Assembly (NCBI RefSeq): GCF_000346465.2
Contig: NC_034010.1
Coordinates: 5,645,394 to 5,709,393 of the forward strand
DNA from: Prunus persica
Lineage: Eukaryota > Streptophyta > Magnoliopsida > Rosales > Rosaceae
Direction: 5' to 3'
DNA length: 64,000 bases
Shown: positions 34,561 through 47,100 of the stretch, piece after piece
Position numbering within the stretch: the first letter of the stretch is position 1
Layout of the letters: each line of letters begins with the position of its first letter
Program-made: the position numbers and the translations under genes
The notes under the pieces: generated by a model
Databases searched by the model: none
What the model saw: only the letters and a program-made list of their open reading frames with translations
Told to the model about the DNA's origin: nothing

Positions 34561-35765
34561 TGTAGTGTAACCAAAATCCGGGGAGGTGCCTAAGGTAGTG
34601 CGTATAGCACTTCAAACTGACATTCTAGACTTTTTTTATACCTTTACAAACATATATAAATATATATATTAATTTCTAATATTGTGTAAACCTCAACAAT
34701 AGTCTAGCACTCGATAATCCCCCAATTTAAAACGATAAATTAATATCCTAATCCCACATAATCAACATAATTCATCTAACACTCAAGATCTATCTCCATG
34801 GTCACTTAAATCCTCATGGGAAGGTAAGACTACTTCGGAAGACTCGCGATCAACCAAGGGTCAAACTACCCACACTTGGTCAAAAGGGCCCACGGGGCCC
34901 ACAACCTCCAAATTCCGATCCAAAGGTTCCTATGGGTTCTACAAGGTATAGGACACTCATCCTGCAAGTTTAGTCCAGATCGGATGGTGAGATGGCTCAT
35001 GATCGCACGATTTGACGGTTAATATAAAATAAAAAATTTAAACTATTAAATCGGAACATCCGGGGCTCCGATTCATGATCCGTGAATTCCTACACGATCC
35101 TAGAAATACCTAGATTAACATATAATAAATTCAAGACCATCCAACGGTCCCAACCTATCGAACCCGGATAACGCACAATAGGCGATATCCGTTCGATAGT
35201 CAAACAACGTCCGAATTGAGATCCGCGAAATCCTACGCACTCGTGACAACCTAAGGGTCTCATCGTGACACAGTGCAACCTCACTACCCTCGCCCACGCG
35301 CCGGCAGCGGTGGGTGCCCAAAGCAATTTTGCATCGCCGGAAAATCTCAAAACCACGGCTCCAAACTCCTATCCTAGGTATAACACTCTATTTGGAGCCA
35401 CTTTTGTTCCTGGACCTACCCCAAAAACTGACCGAAGATGGCCGGAATTGCGATCCCAAAACAAGCCGAATTTCAATTCGTAAATCGAATTACCTACGCT
35501 AAGAATCGATCCAATCCTGCCCAACAGGCAACTAGATTATGAAGAATGGATGAATTTCCATACCTTGATCGCCAAAAATGGCTGCCGGAGGAGGGAGATC
35601 GGAGCCGGCAAAGTTCGAGCGAAAACTGGGCAAAAATTGCCTTTTTTCGGCTGCTGGAGCGGCGGCCGATGTCGGGGAAGGGTCGGGTCGTGACGTTGAG
35701 GCCGAGCTGGTCCTTTTGGCACCGGTCCCGTCCACAGCCGCGGCCGGTGGCCGGAGATTCGAAGA

Positions 35766-35781
35766 GAGAGAGAGAGAGCAC

Positions 35782-35818
<37 letters not shown>
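35766..35818 (+). repeat. (GA)n microsatellite within the solo LTR
   Basis: GAGAGA runs are broken only by a short GCACGC interruption and lie at the edge of the GC-rich stretch. Confidence 0.9.
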
Positions 35819-35819
<1 letters not shown>

Positions 35820-36087
35820 CTGATTTTTTATAAAAAAATCCCACTTTCAAATATTTACGGTTGTGCCACTGAGTTTCTTTTGACCACATCTCTCTCGTTG
35901 CAACTCCAATTCGAGCCCACCACGTGTCTACGGACTCATCTCAGTACGACCTACCCAAAAATACTAGTCACTACCCCAAACTCTTTTCGGGTAAGAAAAT
36001 GACCAAAATACCCCTACCTCAGGGGTAAATTTGTAATTTCACTTAAATAATTTAAACAAGGGAGAAGTTTGGAGTCGGGGTGTTACA

Positions 36088-36092
36088 AAAAG
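36088..36092. repeat. Right target-site duplication (AAAAG) of the solo LTR
   Basis: It is an exact copy of 33,259-33,263 and follows the LTR terminus GTGTTACA. Confidence 0.85.
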
Positions 36093-36648
36093 GCCAAAAG
36101 AGTTTACATTACTTCAAAAGTCCTTATCCCTTACATATCTATCTACGGCCAAAATTAGTTCAAAATACATGGCTAAAAGTAGTTCAAAATACATGGCCAA
36201 AAGACTCCCCAAAAATAGACAATGCATTGGCAAAAGACTCCCAAAATACATGGTTAAAAGACTTCCAAAATTACAAACATTTCAATTCCCCTTTCTACCA
36301 GAATAACACACATTTCAAGTCAGTTTTCTACCAAAATAACAAATATTTGAATCCACAAGGCCATATATACTTAGAATCTTCAAAACTATTTACTGCCACT
36401 TCAATATCCATACTTAGAATCCAAAACACTTGACTACCACTTCAATATCTTCATAATTTAAGCCTTCCGATTTGCTGGAAACTTGAACCTCTTTATTGGT
36501 GATGGTGTTGGTTGGTTAGATGATTGTGGTTGTGAAGGCTAAAATGATGGTGGTTGTGAAAGGCCTTCACTAAAGGTTGAGATGATTGCAAACTCTGAGA
36601 TTGTTGGTTCCCCTTTCTTCAAACTTGAAAATTCATAACAATAATATC
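36093..36648. other. Short-repeat-rich spacer
   Basis: It holds degenerate copies of AGTTCAAAATACATGG and CAAAAGACT.CC (36,160-36,270) and TTCTACCA.AATAACA (two copies, ~36,290-36,345). No coding content was found. Confidence 0.5.
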
Positions 36649-37012
36649 TGATAAGTCTATATTTTATATATATTTTATGCCTCCTTTACTTATTTATTTG
36701 TTAATTTTCTTGGTTTAAATTGGTTGTTTAAATTGGTTTTGTGAGTTTTGTGAGATTTGTGAAGGAATTATGGAAATAGGAGAAAGTGTGCTAAAAATGA
36801 CAATAAGATGAAGATTTCGTGCAAATCAAATAAAGACGCGAAATCATTCCTTTTGTCGCAAGGAGAAAGTGTAATTATACTTTAGATAGGTAGGATTTCT
36901 AGGAGTATTATAAATAGGGAGTTTCGGCCATTGATCAAGGGATCCTCCACCATCAAATTCCTACACATTCATACTCATAGCCGAAACACCCAAAAAAGAA
37001 TACAAAGAGAGC

Positions 37013-37015
37013 TTG
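37013..37015. repeat. Left 3-bp target duplication (TTG) of the CACTA element
   Basis: TTG precedes CACTACTAC and is repeated directly after the right end at 50,995-50,997. A 3-bp duplication is the CACTA-superfamily signature. Confidence 0.9.
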
Positions 37016-38560
37016 CACTACTACAAAAAAGCAAAAAGACGACGGTAAATCACCGTCGTGTATTCGGTTTTTCAATGGTCGTGGAATCCACCGTCATCTT
37101 TTCCCTCATAAACCACGACGCAAAATCACCGTCGTTGTTACAATATACAACGTCATCAACAAATACAAAACGACGTCTTTGTACTGCAAAAAGATCTAAA
37201 AAAGCAGTCGAGGATGAGAATAGACGACCAACTCTCTAAACAAACCGTCGTTAAAAAGAAAAAATATGACACATATTAACAGAACACGGCACATACAACG
37301 ACGAAAATTAAAATAAGACGCCGTTAAATATCATTTTCACGACAATAAAAAATATGTCGTCTTTAAATACATTAGAAGACGACGTTATTGATACCTACTA
37401 CGTCGCCTATATAAAAATAACCGTCGTAAAATAAATTTTCCACTTCGATTTTTCTATAAAAGATGACGTGAAAATAGTTGTCAATGTCATTATTTACGAC
37501 GTATGTATTTATAGAGTAGACGTTGAACAACGAAACAACGTCGGTTACAAATATATGAGAGTCGTATTACAAAATTTATACGTCCTATTTTCAGAAACAA
37601 ACAACGACGATAAATATTAGACGTTGTTAAATAAAACAACGTCGAAAACAAATAAAAACAGATGTGTTTAGTCTGCTAAAGTTCTAAAAAATAGTCGAGG
37701 ATGAGAATAGACGACCAACTCAAACAAATCACCGTCGTTAAAAAGGAAAAATATGACACATATTAAAAGAACAAGGCCGCAAGATAGACATACAACGACG
37801 ACAACTAAAACACTACGCCGTCAAATATAATTTTCACGACAAGAAAAAATATGACGTCTTTAAATACATGAGAAGACGACGTTATTGAAATATACTACGT
37901 CTCTTATTTACAAACAACCGTCGTGAAATAAATTTTTCACTTCGATTTTTCTAAAAAAGATGACGTGAAAATAGTTGTCAGTGTCATTATTTACGACGTA
38001 TGTATTTATATAGTTGACGTTGAAATGCGAAACAACGTCGGTGTCGTTTATATAGTCGACGTTGTATTTATATGTATTCATTACTCACGACGCACTTATT
38101 AATATAGACGACGTTGAACTTCTAAACAACGTCGGTTCCAAATAAATGAGAGCCGTATTACAGAACATATAGACGGCGTTGATTATGATGAGAGCCGTAT
38201 TACAAATAACGTCGTTTAATTGATATTAGACGGCGGTTATAATGAATTACCATCGGAATTCATTTCGTTCCTCTTCGTTTATAAAAGAACTTGCGACGTG
38301 GAAAATGTATGATGACGTCGTATTTTTTAACGTCCAGATTATATATCTCATTTTTTAGACGTCGGTATTATGGGATTGGAGTCGTGTTATTTTGAATTAC
38401 ATGGCGGTTCTTAATCCTTCCCCGACGTGATATCCTGAATAATTGCTTCACAATAGCGTCGTGGTTCTTCATTGTTACGTTGCTTTAAGACGTCGGTAAA
38501 TATGCTGAATAACTGGTTCACAATAACGTCGTATTTTATTTGAACGTAGAAAGTGAAGAA
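37016..38560. repeat. Left subterminal CGACG/CGTCG motif array of the CACTA element
   Basis: CGACG or CGTCG occurs roughly every 20-40 bases, often as inverted pairs (for example GACGACGGTAAATCACCGTCGT at the very end). A ~440-bp segment is repeated: 'AAAGCAGTCGAGGATGAGAA' near 37,200 and 'AAATAGTCGAGGATGAGAAT' near 37,690 open two collinear copies. In En/Spm such motifs bind the element's accessory protein. Here that role is inferred. Confidence 0.85.
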
Positions 38561-38615
38561 ATCACATTACAATATATTACAAAATTAATGTCATACACTG
38601 CCAATTACATAAGCA

Positions 38616-41600
38616 TCATTCAATCCATATATCTTCACACCCATCTCGAATATTTTGACCACCTAACTCACCCACCAGTTCATCAAATGTGTCAATATTT
38701 GGCATCCCTCTAGTAAATGGCTCACACTCAATTATCACATCACCTAAGACTTCATCACCAATAACATCATTATATTCTCTATTAGGCATTGATAACACTA
38801 CCGACCAACCACGATGCATCGGGTCGTCAACAAAAAATATTTGTTTGACTTGAGAAGCCAAAACAAATTGGTCATTCCTATGTCCAATTTTACTCAAATC
38901 TACAAGGGTAAATCTAAGTTCGTCGACTACAAGACCAGAACTATCTATCCAATCACACCTAAAGACTGGGATTGTAAATTTTTGGTAGTCAAGGTCCCAA
39001 ATTTCTTGAATGACACCATAGAAACCCATATTTGAGAGAATTGGGTTTTTATCCTTGGCACTAGCAACTTGCATGGTATGTGCAAGTAAATAAACTCCAC
39101 TATTTTGAGTTGTCCGCACATCATCTTGTGCCTTGATATTGAATTTAATACCTTTAATAAGATAGCTCCTATATAATGGCACTGCCATGTTTGGACCAGC
39201 TGCTAGCCACCTTAAATTTTCTGATACGCCATGATTGTCTTCCTCAAGTTCACTTTGAACCTGCAAATTAATCATATATTTTAATTCAATCTAACATAGA
39301 AATAAGAAGAAAATTAAAAGAGAAATATGTTATTCAACAACATATACCTTGAAGCGTAGCCATTGAATGAAAGTGCTATTGTGCTTATCCTGCAGCCACT
39401 TTGTTCTCTTTCTAAATTTTGGATAAGCAGTCTTGATGTGGATCATATGTTGCCTACATGACACGAAAAATTCAAGCATTACGGTCCCAAATATAGAAGA
39501 TAAACATAAGAAATAATTTAAAATCAATAAGTTAAAGAATAAAACTCATACGTACTCGATATAAGGTAGGACTTCCTCCGTATTCTCCAAGACATATAGA
39601 TGTGCTTGATTCAACAGGTCCTGATCAACTACGCTCACTGTGCAACCTGATAATGGCTTTGAAAGTCCCATCTTTTGGCTTGAAGGCACTCCAACTGTAC
39701 TAACATCAGATAAATGCTAAGTACAAAACTCTACCGCTTCTTCAGCTATATACCGCTCAACAATGCAACCTTCGGGACGAGTACGATTCTGAACATACCC
39801 CTTCAGCACTTTCATATATCTTTCAAACGGATACATCCACCTAAAATATACTGGCCCACATAGACGAACTTCTCTGACAAGATGTACTACTAGATGAACC
39901 ATGATATCAAAGAATGAAGGGGGAAAGTACTTCTCAAGCAAACACAGAGTAACTACTACATCTTCTTCCAACTTATCTAGTTTGGAAACATCAACAGTCT
40001 TTGCACATATAGCATTGAAGAAGAAGCACAAACGAGTTATTGCATACCTTGCAGGCTTCTCCAAAACAGAACGAATTGCCACAGGGAGCAATTGTTGCAT
40101 TAAGGTATGACAATCATGTGATTTAAGGCCAAGAAGTCTTGAATCTTGTAAAGATACAAGATTTTTAATATTTGAAGAATAACCTTCAGGGACCTTCATA
40201 CCATAGAAAGAATTGCAAACCTCTCTCTTCTCTGCTCTTGACAAATTCCAAGTCCCAGGAGGCAAACGAGTACGTCTTTCTCCATACTCGGGTTGCAAAT
40301 CAGTTTTGACCCCCATGTTCAATAAATCTAATCGAGCAGCAATCCCATCTTTATTTTTTCCAGGGATCTCCAGCAATGTACCAATAATACTATCGCAAAC
40401 ATTCTTCTCAATGTGCATAACATCTAGGGCATGCCTCACAGGAAGGTATTTCCAATACTCGAGATCAAAGAATATTGATTTCTTCTTCCAACAAACTCTG
40501 TCACCATTTTCAACCATATGCAGCACTTCTTCTCCGGTTAATGGCTCAGGAGGTATGCCATATTCAGGTTTCCCATTAAAAGCTGCACGTTGCCTCCTAT
40601 ATGGATGATTGATTGGTAACCATTTTCTATGCCCAATGTAACAAATTTTGTGGCCATTTTTCAACATGTGACTAGGTGTATCATCGCCGCATATTGGACA
40701 AGCTTTATATCCTTTAACAACACAACCAGATAAGTTTCCATAGGCAGGGAAATCATTAATTGTCCACATTAATGCAGCTCTGAGTGTAAAGTATTCTCCA
40801 TTATGTGCATCATACACTCCTCTAATCCCATCCCACAAAGATTTTAAATCATCAATCAAAGGCTCCAAGTAGACGTCTATATCATTTCCGGGTTGTTTAG
40901 GACCGGAAATCAATAAGGTTAACATCATGAACTTTTGTTTCATGCACAGCCATGGAGGGAGATTATATGTAACTAAGATAACCGGCCAACAACTATATCT
41001 GCTACTTAGAGAACTGTGGGGATTGAATCCATCAGATGAAAGAGCCAATCTCAAGTTTCTCGGCTCATTACCAAACTCAGGCCATTTATCATCAAGAAGT
41101 TTCCAAGACGGGGAATCCGCCGGATGAGACATCTGACCGTCAATTGATTTTCTAGCAGCATGCCAAGTCAAACTCTTAGCTGTCTCATGTGATCGAAACA
41201 TCTTTTTAAACCTTGGAATTGGAGGAAAATACCACACCACCTTCGCTGGCACACCCTCTTTCAAGATTGAATCTTTGCCTTCCTTCCACCTTGAGATACC
41301 ACAAGTAGGACAATTAGTTGAATCCTCATACTCCTTCCTATACAAGATGCAATCATTAGGGCATGCGTGCATTTTCTCATAACTCAGCCCCAATGCACAC
41401 AAAGTCTTTTTAGCCTCATACATAGAGGTTGGTATTGTATTTCCTTCTGGAAGCAAATCGCCTTGAAGTATCAATAATTCTGTAAAACAGACATCACTCA
41501 TCCCATGTTTTGCCTTCAAATTATACAACTTCACTAATGCCGATAACTTCGTGTACTTTCTACAACCAGGGTACACTGGTTGATCTCCATCCCCAATCAC

Positions 41601-41966
41601 ATTGGCAAACTCATACGGATCGGAACCAAAATCACCAAAATCATTATCATCCATATCAATTTCTTCAGACACAAAACTGTACCTACTATAGACATCATCT
41701 TCTTCAACATTTCTACTAGCATTAGTAGTTGCTTCCCAAGGTTCTCCGTGAAATGTCCAATTCTTATAGCTTTGGTCAATTCCATTAAAGTATAAGTGAT
41801 CCCTTATAATTCCAACCCCAAACAACTTCAAATTAACACATTTAACACATGGACAACGGATATGTGTTGTAGTTAGAAGATTTTCTACAGCAAAGTTCAA
41901 AAATGCTTCCACCCCAAACTCATATGCCTTCGATCTTCTATCCGAGTGCATCCATGACTTATCCAT
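38616..41966 (-). CDS. TNP2-type CACTA transposase (Transposase_21) with one in-frame stop, 1,053 codons
   Basis: This is the catalytic transposase of the CACTA element. Exons are 41,966-39,556, 39,453-39,348 and 39,260-38,616, with GT-AG introns and agreeing phases. The N-terminus MDKSWMHSDRRSKAYEFGVE with CPCVKC is the Transpos_assoc domain. CPNDCILYRKEYEDSTNCPTCG begins the TNP2/Transposase_21 core, which continues through CVVKGYKACPICGDDTPS and LPVRHALDVMHIEKNVCDSI. LEKYFPPSFFDIMVHLVVHL is a DUF4218 motif. The last exon (SGVYLLAHTMQVASAKDKNP, FTLVDLSKIGHRNDQFVLAS) is DUF4216-like. Codon 750 (39,719-39,717) is TAG, although the frame stays readable for ~54 further codons to a good splice donor, so this looks like a recent nonsense change. 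I start at ATG 41,966, just after a likely acceptor (GTTATAG); a longer frame would need a GTG start. A 5' UTR exon probably ends at 42,876. Confidence 0.92.
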
Positions 41967-42315
41967 CTCCGACACTATAACCTATTATCTATAATAAAGT
42001 GAAAATACAGGCAATGACCATCACTATAGCAGATTATACAAAGATCTAATAGCAAGTAATACACAACAGAGACGACGGGTTTTAAACAAAAACAGACGTA
42101 TTTGGCATATATAGACGACGGATTTTCAACAGACGTCGTCTAATATAAGTAATACAAACGACGGTTTATGAAAAAACCGTCGTGTATAAGTAATACAACG
42201 ACGGTTTTTTCATAAACCGTCGTGTAATCGTCGTCGTATGCCTAAAAAGGCGTCGTGTCTCAGTTTATTTTCAAGAACCCAAAACCCATTAAGAACACAA
42301 CATATATATGAAACC

Positions 42316-42823
42316 AAGCAAGAAACCAACATATACATGAAACCAAGCATGAAAACAATAAATCCATTCCCAATTCAACATAACATAGGGTGATTAAAAG
42401 ATCCGACAAAATTAAAACCATTCCCAATTCAACATAACAGATAATGTAATCCATGAACCCATTAAACATAAAATCCATGAACCCATTAAACAGAAAATCC
42501 ATGAACCCATACCTATAAGCACATTATTAACAGATCGCAAAGCATATACCTAAAACCCTTTAACAAAACAAGCAAGAAACCAACATATACATGAAACCAA
42601 GCATGAAAACAATAAATCCATTCCCAATTCAACATAACATAGGGTGATTAAAAGATCCGACAAAATTAAAACCATTCCCAATTCAACATAACAGATAATG
42701 TAATCCATGAACCCATTAAACATAAAATCCATGAACCCATTAAACAGAAAATCCATGAACCCATACCTATAAGCACATTATTAACAGATCGCAAAGCATA
42801 TACCTAAAACCCTTTAACAAAAC
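42316..42823. repeat. 254-bp tandem duplication in the transposase 5' UTR intron
   Basis: Units 42,316-42,569 and 42,570-42,823 are almost identical (each starts AAGCAAGAAACCAACATATA). The near-identity points to a recent duplication. The minus-strand open frames in each copy (starting MDFLFNGFMDFMF) are by-products. Confidence 0.92.
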
Positions 42824-42870
42824 AACCTAATATCATTCAATGAATTTACAAGGGGAAGATAGGGTTTGTA

Positions 42871-42980
42871 CTTACAGGTTGGACGAGCTCACAGATTCGA
42901 CGGAGCCTGGAGAGTGCAACTTTTAATTAGAGCAGAAGTGAGAGAGCGAATGTTATGTTGCGCGAAATCTGAAAATTTTA
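42871..42980 (-). promoter_or_regulatory. Probable 5' UTR exon and promoter side of the TNP2 gene
   Basis: The minus strand shows AACCT|GTAAGTAC at 42,876/42,875, a strong splice donor. It would join to the acceptor just before 41,967. The upstream sequence (42,880-43,060) changes from CGACG-free to CGACG-rich, which marks the likely gene start. Confidence 0.5.
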
Positions 42981-43059
42981 GGGTTCAGGGTTAGAAGTAT
43001 AAGAATAAGAGCCAAATATAAAAAAATTTAGGGCGCGCGAAAATTTTTAGAGCGCGCGC

Positions 43060-44110
43060 TCTTTAAAACGTCGAAAGAAAAATCATGGCGAAAGTTCTAC
43101 AAGAACCGACGTAAATGTAATATTCCACGACGAAAACACTGAACATAACGCCGTTTATTTTGACGTTCATTTTTCGGATTAATTTTAAATTTATTTTGAA
43201 TATTTTGATATAAAGACGACTGAAAAACCACGTCGAAGTTAAGAAATTGAAAACGTTGTAAATTATAATAGACGACTTACATATTAAAATGACGTCGTTT
43301 AAAGTGGAAACCATGTCGAATATTTTACTGCACGACGTAACATATGTATTCCACGACTCAACCACCGTCGTTAACAATTAATACCCTAAACCCTTAAAAC
43401 TAAATTATATAATTTTAAAAATTAAGTTTATAAAAGGGTTTATGGTTTTACAGCCTAATATATACCCTATACTACCCAAAAATTATACTTTAAAAATAAA
43501 CCCCAATAAATAACAACCCGAATCTCTAAACCCTAGACTCTAAACCGTAAACCATAAAACTAGAAGTGATTTTATGATTCATGAAAACAATTTTGTTTTG
43601 GATGGTCATTTTAAATTTTTGTTATTCAAAATGAATTTTTTCAAGGTTTAGGGGGAAGAAAATATATCAATGACTTCATAGGAGTTGACTTTGCATTTTT
43701 CTGATTTATTTTAAATTTATTTTGAATATTTTGATATAAAAATAATAAAATATTCTTATCACAACAACAAACCACGTCGGTGTTAATAAATTTTAGACAT
43801 TGTAAATTGTAATAGACGACTAAGTTGTTAAAATGACGTCGTTTAAATGAGAAACCATGGCGGATATTTAGCTATCCGACGTAAAATATATATTCCACGA
43901 CTTAACCGCTGTCGTTACAAAGTACTACCCTGAACCCTTAAGAAATTGAAGACGTTGTAAACCATAAACGACTCAATTGTTCAAAGAACGTCGTCTAAAT
44001 ATCCTTTTACGTCGGATTTGGTTAAAAGGAAACAACAAAAAACGACGGCTTTTGACTTTATTACGTCGTTGGAAAAGTATTACACGTCGGTTACGCAATT
44101 TGTATGTTTG
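43060..44110. repeat. Internal CGACG motif block between the two CACTA genes
   Basis: It is non-coding. CGACG/CGTCG motifs are spread through two collinear diverged segments: 'AAAACCACGTCGAAGTTAAG' near 43,225 and 'AAACCACGTCGGTGTTAATA' near 43,769 open similar stretches. The block separates the 3' end of the seven-exon gene from the 5' end of the transposase gene. Confidence 0.7.
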
Positions 44111-44199
44111 TTTTTTTTTTTAATTTAAGAAAACCTCAACAAATTTTTACATTATATATTATAGACAAAATTTGTACATTATACATAAATATCAAGTGT

Positions 44200-47100
44200 T
44201 CAATAATTCCCATATTCCAGGTGAAGGCAAACAAACTCTGACCATTCATTCCGGACTTCATCAATTGCATCTTGGGGGTATGGCGCTTCCTGTTTTCCCT
44301 TGGCATACTGCATAAACAATGACTATTAGGGTTTATAAATAAAAAGAAATTCAATCACAGACGACGATATTTTTCATAACCGACGTACTATATCTATTCA
44401 ACGACGGTAATTTTACATGACCGTCGTTGATAATACAAAAAACGACGTAAAATGTATGAAGGTAATTTCTTCTTACCTTCTTCTCAAACCCCAAGGAAGG
44501 ATCCATGATGATGTCCCTCATGAAGCGCATCACATAATACCCGCATTCGACATTGCTGGGTTGCTTTGGTGTGCCTGACAGAGTTTTCCAAATGACTGCC
44601 TTACGGCCTGGTTTGGCTATGTGAGAATTATAAATTTTTATAGCACTGTTCAAAATGTTTTTGGCCTCTTCATCGACCACACGATTTCCTGGCAGAGGAT
44701 CCAGAAAATAGACGGTTTCTCTCTTTGCTCTTACAATCAGCAAGATCCAATGACGGCTGCACAAAATTAACATAAAAACGACGGTTATTTACAATAACGA
44801 CGTATTATAATATTTCACACGACGAAATAAAGTAGCAATCGACGACATTTTACATTTATCACGACGATAAATCACTACCGACGTGGTTAGTAGTTTCAAA
44901 CGACTCAATAAAATAAAACACCGACGTGGTTAGTTTATACGCTGTAATTTATTGAAAATCATAAAAACAAAATCCTGTTAAGGAGACTAACCCTGGATTG
45001 TAAGGCATCAGGAAAATCTGTTCACCGTCAGTCTTCTGAAGTCGAGCTGCTAGTAGGCGTGATCTGTCAGCTATTGTGCCAGAGCTGGCACTAACTGTAG
45101 CAGGGTCGATAAAGCCAACCATATTGCACATATTTGCTCTTTTCAAAACATCGTGCAAGTGCCTAAATATATAAAATAATATAAACAAGTCAGCACAAAA
45201 AAACACATGACGGTTATGTATAACAAAACGACGTATTATAAAATTTCACACGACGTACTGAAATAGACAACGACGTTATAATATATTTATCACGACGGTA
45301 AATACTAACGACGTGGTTAGTTAGTTAAGACGACGCAATAAATAAACCAACGACGTATTATTTTAGAATGACAAACCTCATATATACAAAAAAAACACGA
45401 CGGTTATGTATAACAAAACGACGTATTATAAAATTTCACACGACGTACTGAAATAGACAACGACGTTATGATATACTAACGACGTGGTTAGTTGGTTAAG
45501 ACGACGCAATAAATACACCAACGACGTATTATTTTAGAATGACAAACCTCATATATACAGCAATGATAGTGGCTCCTATTTCTTCCATGCCTGCAAATTG
45601 TGTAATATCTTCAGGCAGGAGGAAGGTATCGCGCTCTAGACCAAACACCTCCTTATCAATTGTAAAGTGCAGGGTCTTATCCTGAGGCACGAGTGTCGTT
45701 TCCACATAACGACAAAGGGAGTTTAAAGAAGATGGCGCCTCCATATTTGAATAATCAACAACTTTAATAACCTGTTTAAAGAAATAAAAAAAAATGACGT
45801 GGTAATTCAATAAAAACGACGGTTTAAGGAATAAAACGTCGTCTGAAAACAATTTAAACGTCGTCTGAAGAAACCGTCGTGGTGAATAATTTATTACGTC
45901 TTAAAAAAAAATTCCGCCGTCTAAGTTGTAAACAAACGACGGTTCAAAGAAAAATATCGACATCTGGAATTTTGAAAAACAAATAAAAAAGGCAAAGTTA
46001 TGTGAACATACCTGGTCGTCATCTTCTTTCTCCTTTTCATCATGTTTTTCTTTTGTCTTCCCTTCATCTATTACGTCGGGAATGACTAACTCTGTCGTCT
46101 AAAAACCACAAAGTTTTAAAATAACGACGTTTAATGGCGTGTAAAACAAGTAAACTAAATACGACGTGGTATTGAAATACAAACGACGGTTTATGTTTAA
46201 AATCGTCGTGGTATGTATTTCAAACGACGGTTTTATTAATAATAACGACGTCTAATGGTTTTTAAAAAAACAGAGAATTCAAAGTTCAGATATGTTACCT
46301 TTCCTTCCTGATGTTTCCCATTTTTGGCAGTATCATCCTCAAAATGCTGGGATCTCACATCACCTCCAGAGCAGCTTGCTTTGTCAGACATTGGATTTTT
46401 GGGACTTTGGCTAATTCTGGGTTTAAGCATGCTTGGATCAAAATTGGGAATTAATTGGGAAAGCTGACTCAGGAAATGCTCCCTCTCAGCCTCTACCAAT
46501 TGTTTCGTTCTAGCCTCCATCCTTAAAGCCTCTTCGCTTGCCTTAGCCTCCATCTTTTTAGTCTCTTCTTGAAGGAGAACTCTTAAACTGTCCTTCAAAC
46601 GGTCGTCAAAGCTCACTCTCTGTGGTTTGGGTAAATTGAAATATTGCCTTGGTGAGATCCCAGCACCTACTCCTCTGACTCTGCCTGGATGCTCGGGGCC
46701 CAAAGCCATGGTCAGCACATCATTGCTGCCAGAAACAGTGACTTTGCCTTCCAAGACTTGTTTTTGCAATTCATCCTAAAACAAAGATATATAAAAAAGT
46801 AAGAACAAAAACACACGACGGTTATTTATATACAAACGACGTATTATATAATTTCACACGACGCAATAACATATAAATCGACGTTATTATAATTTATCAC
46901 GATGCTAGTTATACCGACGTGGTTCGCTTTTTAAAACGACGAAATTAATAAACCACCGACGTCTTATGCTTTATTTACAGATAACAGAGGGATGATTCAA
47001 TATTCACACCTTTAACGACGTTGTTTAAAACATTTCGACGTAGTAATTTAATACAGACGACGCGAAAATGAACCACCGACATCTTATGCTATAATTACAG

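Larger units (their letters stand above)
33264..36087 (-). mobile_element. Solo LTR (2,824 bp), probably Ty3/gypsy
   Basis: On the minus strand it starts TGTAACACCCCGACTCC, a start very common in plant gypsy LTRs, and it ends ...GGTCCTTTCA. It is bounded by identical 5-bp duplications (AAAAG). No internal domain, primer-binding site or second LTR is present between the duplications, so it is a recombined solo LTR. It carries a seven-copy 96-bp array, a GC-rich stretch (35,580-35,760) and a (GA)n run (~35,766-35,818). Related but diverged sequence appears at 63.2-64.0 kb. Open frames inside the GC-rich part are artefacts. Confidence 0.88.

Noticed and set aside
35494..35889. Several overlapping frames of 60-130 codons in the GC-rich part of the solo LTR
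   Set aside because: High GC and the (GA)n run keep all frames open. The region is bounded by LTR ends and target duplications and shows no protein family.
37016..38560. CGACG-rich region as a CpG island promoter of a host gene
   Set aside because: It lies inside the CACTA termini, is made of short inverted motifs, and no host gene starts there.
42260..42756. Two similar minus-strand frames starting MDFLFNGFMDF
   Set aside because: They are products of the 254-bp tandem duplication in an intron of the transposase gene.
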